From positions 124,001-188,000 of the forward strand of contig CAVQRC010000004.1 in the NCBI GenBank assembly GCA_963715045.1: a stretch of 64,000 bases of DNA. The letters run 5' to 3'. The DNA is from CAVQRC01 sp963715045 (GTDB lineage Bacteria > Planctomycetota > Planctomycetia > Pirellulales > Lacipirellulaceae). A program made the position numbers and the translations under genes. The notes under the pieces are model-generated. The model was given only the letters and a program-made list of their open reading frames with translations. It was not told where the DNA came from and made no database searches. Shown piece after piece: positions 26,357 through 33,658 of the stretch (position 1 is its first letter; each line of letters opens with the position of its first letter).

Positions 26357-27177
26357 ACCTCGATGCCATGCAGCGCGAGCCAACTGCACGATTCGTCGAT
26401 GTGCGTTTGTGCCGCCGCTGCGATCGCGCGGTCGATAACCAGGTGGTAGTACTCAAGCCGGGTCTTCGCTGCGTCCAGGGCTCCACCGAAACTCCGTTCC
26501 TCGTCGAGATAAATCAAGGGAACGGCAAGCTCTTTGATTCGAAGTTGATATCGCGCCGCCTGGACCCACAATTCGAGAGGCATCGCGTAACCCGGTTCGG
26601 TCAACCGCAAGCGGCGTATGGCGGAGACACGATATGCCTTGAAGCCGCAGAATGCATCCGAGAGGTCGAGCCCGAGCCGATGGTTCAGCTCGCTGGTTAC
26701 ATGCTCGTTGATTCGCCGGCGATCTTCGGGAGGGGGAGTGTCGCCGGCAAAAGACTCGAGATACCGGCTGCCAGAAACGACGTCGGCGTTGTGACAGGCG
26801 GAGACGAACTGCGGAATCCGCTGTGGCTCATGCTGGCCGTCACAGTCGATCGTCACCAGCACGTCGTAACGATTGCTGGCGGCATAACGAAACGCAGTTC
26901 CCAGGGCCGCCCCGTAACCGCTGTTGGCTTCATGTTCGATGACGTGAATCCCGTCGAGCGAACGCAGTTTCTCCCGAGTGCCATCTGTCGAGCCGTCGTC
27001 GACGACAAGAATTTCGTCGGCGTAATGCTGGACCTCGGTGATGACTTCGGCCACGTGCCGCGACTCGTTGTATACCGGAAGGGCCGTCAATGAACGCAGC
27101 GGAGCCATACCGTGCCATGCTCTGTCAAATGGTTGACCCGAGCGTCGTGGTTGCTCGGATAGAAGACGGAAGTTCAT
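26350..27177 (-). CDS. Family 2 glycosyltransferase
   Basis: 275 residues; the catalytic fold starts at SLTALPVYNE, so an ATG at 27108 is an equally good or better start. GT-A motifs: DDGSTDGT nucleotide site, the DCDGQH metal motif, and SGSRYLE with a following SDAFCGFKAYR acceptor-side stretch. No membrane helices, as in soluble DPM1-type transferases. It overlaps the next gene by seven bases (ATGTTGA), so the two are cotranscribed and probably translationally coupled. The donor is likely a nucleotide hexose and the acceptor a lipid phosphate or protein (family inference). Confidence 0.85.
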   Translation of the reverse strand: MNFRLLSEQPRRSGQPFDRAWHGMAPLRSLTALPVYNESRHVAEVITEVQHYADEILVVDDGSTDGTREKLRSLDGIHVIEHEANSGYGAALGTAFRYAASNRYDVLVTIDCDGQHEPQRIPQFVSACHNADVVSGSRYLESFAGDTPPPEDRRRINEHVTSELNHRLGLDLSDAFCGFKAYRVSAIRRLRLTEPGYAMPLELWVQAARYQLRIKELAVPLIYLDEERSFGGALDAAKTRLEYYHLVIDRAIAAAAQTHIDESCSWLALHGIEVC

Positions 27178-27221
27178 TCTAGGTCAGGCCGCCCAAGCGT
27201 CAACAATCGCTCCTGCAGGCC

Positions 27222-27250
27222 GTTGCGGGGCGACGCCCGCAACAAAAAAA
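27222..27250. other. GC hairpin flanked by an A7 run
   Basis: GTTGCGGG (27222-27229) and CCCGCAAC (27236-27243) form a perfect 8-bp stem with a 6-base loop, followed on the plus strand by seven A. The genes on both sides are on the minus strand, where the T-run comes before the stem, so this is not an intrinsic terminator for them. It may be a processing site or repeat remnant. Confidence 0.5.
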
Positions 27251-27278
27251 GGTCGCAACCGGCACGACGCGTGCTGGG

Positions 27279-28073
27279 CTACAGCCATCGGAGAGGATCC
27301 CGCTCCTCGCGGCTGGCCCATACCTCGAGCTCGGAGAACTGCTGCGAGAGGTAATTCGCCAAGGCTTCCAGCGCGAATCGTTCGCTGGCATAGTGCCCCG
27401 TCAAGACCATCGCGACGCCCGCGGCCTCCGCAGCGAGGCACGTGTGAAAGGTCGCTTCGCCAGTCACCAGGGCATCGCATCCACGGGTTGCCGCGACGGG
27501 AAGAAAACTGCCGCCGCTGCCGCACGCGATCGCGATCCGCTCAAGGGCTGCTGTTTCGTCTCCGCCGACGCGGACGTAGGGAAGCTTCAAGAACGATTTG
27601 GTGCGGGTCGCCAGGTCTCGCAGATCATACGCTGGACGCGCGCGGCCAAATCGTCCGCTGCCCACGGGAACCTCGCCGGCATCGACATTGCAGATCAACG
27701 GTTGGATCTCTTCCAGATTCAGTCCCTCCGCCAACTGCTGATTGATACCGGCGAACGCCGAATCAAGCGCCGTGTGGGGACTGAAGACCGCGACCCGGGC
27801 TTCGATGAGCTTGAGCAGGATGGCACCCTCGGGGGTGTCGCTCGTGATTTGCTTGAGGGGTCGAAACGGCAGCGGGTGATGGGTCACAACGAGATCGGCC
27901 TGCTCGGTAGCAGCTTCTGCCGCCGACTCAGAAGTTAATGTCAAGCAAGTCATCACGCGAGTGACATGTCGCTGCGGATCTCCGACAAGTAGTCCGACGT
28001 TGTCCCACTCTTCGGCCAGGATGGGTGGGGCGAAGGTGCGGAGTTGATCGGCAACGTCTTGAACGGTCAGCAT
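27279..28073 (-). CDS. NIF3-like dinuclear metal protein
   Basis: 264 residues from ATG 28073, which has GGAG about ten bases upstream; a longer reading to 28145 is not supported. This is the YbgI/NIF3 family, forming hexameric toroids with a two-metal centre. Signature segments: AEEWDNVGLLVGD at the start, the VTHHPLPF metal pair, FSPHTALDSA, and the C-terminal TGHYASE with the last His and Glu. The substrate is unsettled in the family (a GTP cyclohydrolase-type annotation is common but unproven). It lies about 100 bp upstream of the GT2 gene on the same strand. Confidence 0.9.
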   Translation of the reverse strand: MLTVQDVADQLRTFAPPILAEEWDNVGLLVGDPQRHVTRVMTCLTLTSESAAEAATEQADLVVTHHPLPFRPLKQITSDTPEGAILLKLIEARVAVFSPHTALDSAFAGINQQLAEGLNLEEIQPLICNVDAGEVPVGSGRFGRARPAYDLRDLATRTKSFLKLPYVRVGGDETAALERIAIACGSGGSFLPVAATRGCDALVTGEATFHTCLAAEAAGVAMVLTGHYASERFALEALANYLSQQFSELEVWASREERDPLRWL

Positions 28074-28181
28074 GGAGGATCTCCGCAGATTTCGCCAAGC
28101 AGGTCTGGCCCCGCGGGTCGACTCAACCGCGGCTTCCGATGCCATCGCCCGACTCCAGCGTAGCGAAATGAAGCGACTCGT

Positions 28182-30809
28182 CTACGGCTTGACGTCCATC
28201 CGGAAATTCATGCTCCGCGGTCCATCCAGTTCCTCCACCCTCAACCACAATTCCTTACCAATCAGTTCTTCGCCGCGGGGATAACGGTACGTTTGCACGT
28301 CTTCGCTGGTACCCAGTCGGAACACGTGCTTCCGCTGCCGCCGCCGCCCTTCGGCATACAGGAGGTACTTCAGGTCAATTAATTGTTCGAGATGACTCGT
28401 AGTGCGTTGTTCGACCACGAGCATTCCGTTCGGGTCAAGACGCGTTTCGATCTCGACCTCGATGTCGCCCAGTCCAACGTGCAGGCTGCGGTATACGCTG
28501 AAGCGATGGCTGTAGTCACCCAGGAAATCGAAATCGATTCGCAGACTCTGTTCGCCGCTGCTGGCGTCAAAAGGGAGGATTACGTCGAAAGGAACCCGGA
28601 TCGTCTGAAAACCGGCCACTTTGAAGGAAGCCTGGGCAGGCGCGAGTTTCCAGTCTTCACCCGTCGACAGGCGGATGGTTCCCGCGACGCCCTGGGCAAA
28701 CGGGTTGCTCAGGAGGATGGCATTTGGATGAGCCTGTCCGAACACGCTTGGGAGCCGCGAGACTTCGACCACGGTTCCCATTCGCCATCGGGTAACGAGC
28801 TCGTCGAGTCCGGTCACAAAAGTCGGCAGCGGGCCCACGTCGATTACCTGCCGCCCGTCCACGGATGCAGGTTGAGTCGTCCGTCCCCAGGCGTCAATTT
28901 GTTCGATTTGCCCGCCGAGATAGAGCGACTCTTGATTCGGGAAGGCGCTCCAGACCACCATCACCAGTTCACCCGAGGGCTTCATAAACACATGGTTGCT
29001 GCTGCCAGCCGGAAGTTGCATGCTGCCGACGTGTTCGGCGCCGGAGAGCTGGGTCGCGGTCGTTCGCCAGGGCAACAGCAGGGCACCAGGAGTGCCGTCG
29101 GGATGCATCAAGCCTCGTTCGGGGTCGAACGGGTTGGGCACGAACGCGACGTCTGCACGGTGCAATTTGGTGGCCAGCATCTGGGCGATCAGGTCTCTGG
29201 CCCGCAAATCGAGATTGAACTGCGACGAGGGCAGCGGCTCGATCAACGCCCAACGCAACCCCTGCGGTTCTTGATCTCCAGTCAAATACGCTTCGAGCTC
29301 ATGTCCGGCCAATGGCGGGTCGGCCGAGTATTGCAGGAATTGCCAACTCGGCACGTCGATGTCGGGGTGGGCGAGGAGCCAGTTCCAGCCAACGCCCAGA
29401 TTGACGTCCTGGCCGAAACGAAACAGCTCTTTGCGGAGAATTGCGACATGCTTCGGCGTGTCCGCGAGGTTCGTGAGGCTGGTGTCGTGATCGTCTCCCA
29501 GTTGCCACCACCGGATTCTCAGTGACAGACGCGCCATGATCGGATTAAGCAACGGCAACCAGGTTTCGCGATCGATCGACATCACGTCGGCAATCGTCGC
29601 GCCCGTGCCGAGTCGTTTCCCCAGTTCGGTATCGGTCGGGGGATGGTCGATGATCCCAACGAGTTCGATGTTACGGGCGCTGAGATGCTCGGTGAGGCGA
29701 ACAATTTGATCACCGAAGCGGTCGGAACTGGATTCGCTCCAGATCGGAACCTTGACCCAATGGACGCCCACGAATGGCAGGAGCTTGGCAAGCGAAGACA
29801 TCGACAGCGGACGGTCGACGTGCGGAAGGGTCCAACCGAATTCGCCGGAGACGCTTTCGCCGCTGGTCAAGGCGGCGATTGCGATCGTGCGCTCCATGGG
29901 ATCGCCGTCCGAACCGTAGAGCCGGGCGCGAATCTTGTAGAAGCCATTTCGCGTCACCAAAGGCCGCCAGGTTACCTTGCCGGCGTACCCTACCTGTTGC
30001 GTGCGCTCGGTCGAGATTCGGTTGCCAAGGCTCGTGGGAGTATCGATGGCCCTTCCCGTCACTTCGAGGATGGCCTCTTCAATCGGTCCGAGACGATCGT
30101 TGCGTTGCGGAATCTCGCGCATCTCGAATTCGACCCGCGTGTGGCGATTGCGAATCCCCCAGAACTCGCAAGTGATCAGAACCTCGTCGTTCTTGGCGTA
30201 CAGATTGGCCGGATGGTTCGAACTCAGAGTCATGCGGGGAATCTGCGACAGCCGAATGTCGTCGAAGGCCACCGAACCTACCAAACCGGGGTGCTTGCCA
30301 GGCGCTACTTCCAGCCGCAGGTCGGCTTCAACGGCGGATGATTCGATCAACGTCAGCGGACCGATCCTCAACTCCTGCCAGCCCGACGTGCCCGAGATCG
30401 GCTCGGCGGCGAATGATTCGACGACCGTGCCCGAGGCGTCGAAAAAACGAAGCACCACATGGGCCGTGTCGTGCGTCAAGCCGGTAGGCTTGACGCGGAC
30501 TGTCAGCTCGTAGCCGTACTGGCTGTTGATCGCGATCCGCTCGCTGATCAACCCCACGGCAGCCCCGTCGAGACCGATCCGAAGACTTCGGTTGCCGGCG
30601 TCCGTCTCGTCTGCGGTGATGGAAATCGGCACGTAGCCGGGGAATCCCCGTCCGCGGATCCGCTGCCAGCGATCGGGCCAATCGTCGAAGTTCGAGTCCC
30701 AGGTCTCGTCGAACGAACACTCGAACAGGGGAACCGCGTCTTGATTCCCGACTTCCGCAGCGACCGTAGGAATCGCTAGAATCGCGGTCAGCAGCACCGC
30801 CCACACCAC
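28182..30809 (-). CDS. Large exported protein with beta-sandwich and TIM-barrel-like regions
   Basis: 875 residues. Starts with one of two adjacent GTG codons (30809/30806); the frame closes upstream without an ATG. Residues 1-18 (VWAVLLTAILAIPTVAA) are a signal peptide. Residues about 25-190 look like a carbohydrate-binding beta sandwich; about 190-330 a second beta domain; 330-640 has the alternating pattern of a TIM barrel with HWVKVPIWSES, VGIIDHPP and WWQLGDDHD, as in glycoside hydrolase relatives; the rest is beta-rich. The barrel region resembles GH-A folds but I cannot assign catalytic residues. Probably a secreted or surface glycan-active protein. Monocistronic by spacing. Confidence 0.72.
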   Translation of the reverse strand: MVWAVLLTAILAIPTVAAEVGNQDAVPLFECSFDETWDSNFDDWPDRWQRIRGRGFPGYVPISITADETDAGNRSLRIGLDGAAVGLISERIAINSQYGYELTVRVKPTGLTHDTAHVVLRFFDASGTVVESFAAEPISGTSGWQELRIGPLTLIESSAVEADLRLEVAPGKHPGLVGSVAFDDIRLSQIPRMTLSSNHPANLYAKNDEVLITCEFWGIRNRHTRVEFEMREIPQRNDRLGPIEEAILEVTGRAIDTPTSLGNRISTERTQQVGYAGKVTWRPLVTRNGFYKIRARLYGSDGDPMERTIAIAALTSGESVSGEFGWTLPHVDRPLSMSSLAKLLPFVGVHWVKVPIWSESSSDRFGDQIVRLTEHLSARNIELVGIIDHPPTDTELGKRLGTGATIADVMSIDRETWLPLLNPIMARLSLRIRWWQLGDDHDTSLTNLADTPKHVAILRKELFRFGQDVNLGVGWNWLLAHPDIDVPSWQFLQYSADPPLAGHELEAYLTGDQEPQGLRWALIEPLPSSQFNLDLRARDLIAQMLATKLHRADVAFVPNPFDPERGLMHPDGTPGALLLPWRTTATQLSGAEHVGSMQLPAGSSNHVFMKPSGELVMVVWSAFPNQESLYLGGQIEQIDAWGRTTQPASVDGRQVIDVGPLPTFVTGLDELVTRWRMGTVVEVSRLPSVFGQAHPNAILLSNPFAQGVAGTIRLSTGEDWKLAPAQASFKVAGFQTIRVPFDVILPFDASSGEQSLRIDFDFLGDYSHRFSVYRSLHVGLGDIEVEIETRLDPNGMLVVEQRTTSHLEQLIDLKYLLYAEGRRRQRKHVFRLGTSEDVQTYRYPRGEELIGKELWLRVEELDGPRSMNFRMDVKP

Positions 30810-30860
30810 CTGCGTGGGCCAAGCGGGCCAATCAATGGTCGTTCAAAGGATCGCAACAAT

Positions 30861-31697
30861 GTGGCTTCTTCAAACAGGGGCGAAATCGGAGCCTCCGGGT
30901 GCGGCGTGATCAGATCGGTCGTTAAAATCGGTATTGCTACCCGGTGCCTGGGGCGTTCTTTACCCCAAGCATTGCACGTCGTGGCGCAATTGGGGGCCCA
31001 CGGTGTCGGATTTGATGCCCGCCACGAACTCCGTCCCGAGGATCTGTCGCGGACGGGGCTTCGCGAAATCCGCCGCCGGCTCGACGACCTCCGACTGACC
31101 GTGGCATCACTGTGCTACTTCACGCGGGGTGGATTGTCGGATCGCACGCGTTCCGAAGAACGGGTGATGGGGATTCATAAGGCGATGCGACTCGCCTACG
31201 GTCTGGGCTGCCACACGTTGCTGACGAATCCCGGGTCGCTTCCGGACCCGAACAACGACGCTGCCTGGCAACCGCTGCGGGAGACGATCCAGGCCTTGAC
31301 GTCATTCGCTGAGCATGAAGGAGTGACCGTAGCGGTACGAACGACCTGCGAAGATGCGGGCCGCCTGGCGGCAGCCGTAGCCGCTTCGTCGCACGAGGGG
31401 CTGGGAGTCGATCTGCATCCAGCAGGGCTCGTGGCCCGGGGTGAGAGCGTCGATCAGGCCGTGGAGCAGCTCCTCGATTCAGTGGTGCACGTCACCGCGG
31501 CGGATGCGGTGCGGGACTTAGCGACCGGGACCAGCCACGAAGTGGAATTGGGCCGCGGAATGGCCGATTGGCCCGCGATCTTCGCGTCGTTGGCTGAAAG
31601 AAACTATCAAGGCTGGGTGACGATCGAACAGGGCATCAGCCGCAATCCGGAACCGGTCCGGCAGGCGGTGCAGTATCTTGCCAGCGTCGTCGATTGA
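30861..31697 (+). CDS. Sugar phosphate isomerase/epimerase-like TIM barrel protein
   Basis: 278 residues from GTG 30861; GTG 30906 (before IRSVVKIGIATRCLG) is a plausible shorter start because the fold begins at KIGIATRCL. The pattern of the xylose-isomerase-like AP-endonuclease-2 superfamily is visible: VGFDARHELRPEDLS, TVASLCYFTRGG, LGCHTLLTNPG, GLGVDLHPAGL, VHVTAADA and the end GWVTIEQGIS, where metal-binding Glu/Asp/His residues usually sit. Some ligand positions look replaced (for example VRTTCED where the family often has a Glu-x-H), so activity is uncertain. It ends convergent with the GYF gene across element II. Confidence 0.7.
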   Translation: MASSNRGEIGASGCGVIRSVVKIGIATRCLGRSLPQALHVVAQLGAHGVGFDARHELRPEDLSRTGLREIRRRLDDLRLTVASLCYFTRGGLSDRTRSEERVMGIHKAMRLAYGLGCHTLLTNPGSLPDPNNDAAWQPLRETIQALTSFAEHEGVTVAVRTTCEDAGRLAAAVAASSHEGLGVDLHPAGLVARGESVDQAVEQLLDSVVHVTAADAVRDLATGTSHEVELGRGMADWPAIFASLAERNYQGWVTIEQGISRNPEPVRQAVQYLASVVD

Positions 31698-31723
31698 GCA
31701 GCGGTTCGTGCCGATCACGACTG

Positions 31724-31804
31724 AGAACCTATCCCAAGACCCCAGTGAACGCGTCCCACCGCCGGGGAATTGGGAGCGGAAGTCTAATCTGGGAGCGGGT
31801 GTCA
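31724..31804. repeat. Dispersed palindrome of about 81 bp (element II, copy 1)
   Basis: AACCTATCCCA (31726-31736) near the left end pairs imperfectly with TGGGAGCGGGT (31790-31800) at the right. The interior contains GTGAACGCGTC and CCGGGGAATT, both repeated in the second copy at 40558-40640. It fills the gap between convergent genes, and its right edge abuts the TGA stop (31802-31804) of the minus-strand gene. Confidence 0.75.
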
Positions 31805-32401
31805 ACGACTCTTCATGAACAAGAACACCATCAAGATCGCGAGCAAAACGGCGGCCGCCAGCAGCCACAGCACGATTGACTTCGAGTTGCGGCGTCGGCG
31901 TGCCACTCCCAGAGGAGCCGAAACGGGACCAGCCGGCTCGGCTTCGAAGTCGATCTCGATCTGACCGGGAGCCTGTGAGTGCCCGTTGCCGAGTGTCGCA
32001 AAGACCTCTCCAGCCGCCATCCAGTCAGGCCAGCCGTCCCTCCAGACGAGTGAATCGGCGGCTACGCGACCTTCTTCGAGCCATTGCCGCATCAAGTCGC
32101 CGGCGGCAGGTCCGTATTGGCCACCCGCCTGCGGCCGAACGTACCACACGGCATCCGGAGCCGCGGTGATGGGGTCGCTGGCACTGGTGAGGGGCGCCGG
32201 CGAACCGGCCGAACTCACCGGTAAGTCGGCCGCGTCGGCTTTCACCGAGGCCTCTTTGATCATCTCCGGTACCGCCTCGCCGGTACTCCGCTGGGGAATC
32301 GTAAAACGGGCGCCGCAGTCCGGGCAGACCCCTCGTTTGCCTGCCAGAAAGGCTTTGACGTTGAGCTTGTGACCGTTGGGACACAGAAAGCGAATGCCCA
32401 T
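31802..32401 (-). CDS. Zinc-ribbon / GYF-domain membrane protein
   Basis: 199 residues. N-terminal zinc ribbon with ligands Cys7, His11, Cys26 and Cys29 (LCPNGH...CPDCGARF). After a low-complexity linker comes a GYF_2-type domain at about 84-135 (VWYVRPQAGGQYGP, then SLVWRDGWPDWMAAGEVF), which in other systems binds proline-rich peptides. One C-terminal membrane helix (about 176-196, IVLWLLAAAVLLAILMVFLF) anchors it with the other domains in the cytoplasm. The layout is typical of planctomycete GYF proteins of unknown role. Proline-rich proteins such as the one encoded at 22443 would be candidate partners in principle (speculation). Confidence 0.85.
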   Translation of the reverse strand: MGIRFLCPNGHKLNVKAFLAGKRGVCPDCGARFTIPQRSTGEAVPEMIKEASVKADAADLPVSSAGSPAPLTSASDPITAAPDAVWYVRPQAGGQYGPAAGDLMRQWLEEGRVAADSLVWRDGWPDWMAAGEVFATLGNGHSQAPGQIEIDFEAEPAGPVSAPLGVARRRRNSKSIVLWLLAAAVLLAILMVFLFMKSR

Positions 32402-32757
32402 AACCTACGCCCAAACAAAGAGTTCTGGTGAAGAGTGCCCGATTGGCCCGGCACCGCGATGCTGGCAGGGCAACTCGATTATACCTGTGAGGAAAATGGC
32501 GATCGACCGACCCTGGATCCCGGCCGCCGCGGCGAAGATTTCCCCCTATCACCCATTCGAGAGGTTCGTCTCCCCTGATTCCCCACTTCCATCGTCATCT
32601 CCGGCTTAATTGACCATTGATTAAGGGCTTACGTGTAGTCGATCGTGTTACACTCGGGTAGGATTGTGGTCGCGGTCGTCTTCAGGGGCGGCGAGGTTGG
32701 GCGGGGTACGAACGCGGAGCGTCGGGAACCAGCCCTTGATATATGGATCAGTAGAAA
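32402..32757. promoter_or_regulatory. Divergent intergenic region upstream of the ClpP-like gene
   Basis: 356 bp between the GYF gene (minus) and the ClpP-like gene (plus). A TTGACC (32610-32615) followed at an 18-base spacing by TGTAGT is a weak sigma-70-like candidate for the plus strand. A local AT-rich patch (32607-32655) supports a promoter there. No RNA gene seen. Confidence 0.35.
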
Positions 32758-33396
32758 ATGCAGCACGATTCGAATGATGCCCCGGTGGAAGCTGATGGCC
32801 CGGTCGAAATCGCCCTGGTTGGCGATCTCACCGATAACGAAGCCGACCTTACCGAGCGGATCCTGGGCGTGGAGCCGGGCGGCGAGTGCGTGATTTACAT
32901 CGACTCGCCCGGCGGCAGCCCCTACTGCGCTGTGTCTCTGATGACGCTGATCCGGATCCGCCGGCTGAAGGCGACGGGCGTGGTTACCGGCGAATGCTCC
33001 TCTGCGACGTTGTGGCCGTTCGCTGCCTGCGAGCGACGGATCGTGACACCTTTCAGTGTGCTGCTGTTCCATCCCATGCGTTGGCAGAGCGAGGAGAACG
33101 TGGGGCTTGCCGAGGCGGCCGAGTGGGCACGTCATTTTGGCCAGCTCGAACAGGATATGGACCGCATTCTGGCCGATCTGTTCGGTGTGACTGCCCAGGC
33201 GATGCACAAATGGATCAACCCAGGGCGGTATGTCACCGGACGCGAGGTGGCCGCGGCAGGCATGGCTGAACTCGTTGAATTCGATCAGTTGCCGAATCTT
33301 GCCGGTTCGTGGAACGGGGCGGCCCACAAGCCGAAACAGGGCCGGACTCCGCCGCGTCCGCCTGCCCAAGACGCCATCCAGACAGGATCTACCTGA
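32758..33396 (+). CDS. Divergent ClpP-family serine protease
   Basis: 212 residues. Crotonase-like ClpP fold: VIYIDSPGGSPYCAVSLM matches the ClpP motif that forms the oxyanion and substrate groove; the nucleophile Ser lies in GECSSATLW (ClpP usually GQAASM), and the catalytic His in LLFHPMRW (usually IHQP). The N-terminal axial loops look shortened and the C terminus has a Pro/Arg-rich tail. It is therefore probably an active but divergent paralogue, not the housekeeping ClpP, which normally sits beside clpX or tig. No Clp ATPase gene is adjacent. EF-G follows 262 bp later. Confidence 0.8.
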   Translation: MQHDSNDAPVEADGPVEIALVGDLTDNEADLTERILGVEPGGECVIYIDSPGGSPYCAVSLMTLIRIRRLKATGVVTGECSSATLWPFAACERRIVTPFSVLLFHPMRWQSEENVGLAEAAEWARHFGQLEQDMDRILADLFGVTAQAMHKWINPGRYVTGREVAAAGMAELVEFDQLPNLAGSWNGAAHKPKQGRTPPRPPAQDAIQTGST

Positions 33397-33658
33397 AGGA
33401 AGCTGCCTAGGGAATCTCCTGATCGCCGGGGTCCGCGTACGTTGCTGGCAGATTAGACAGACCGCAATTGGCGATCTGCCCTAGTCTAAGTTTGCGAGCT
33501 GAGTAATATACCGGGACTGGAATGTCGCTCGGACCCCGCGGCTCACCCCGTTTTGATCCGGTCCGGCCCCCCTGTCCTTCCCCGTGTCGCCCCTCACAAC
33601 CCCTTACTTTGTGTAACTGGTGCGCTTGCGCACCCCCCTCACTGCCCCTCCCAGAATT

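Noticed and set aside
27222..27250. Possible intrinsic terminator
   Set aside because: The stem is good, but the A/T run is on the wrong side for the minus-strand genes present.
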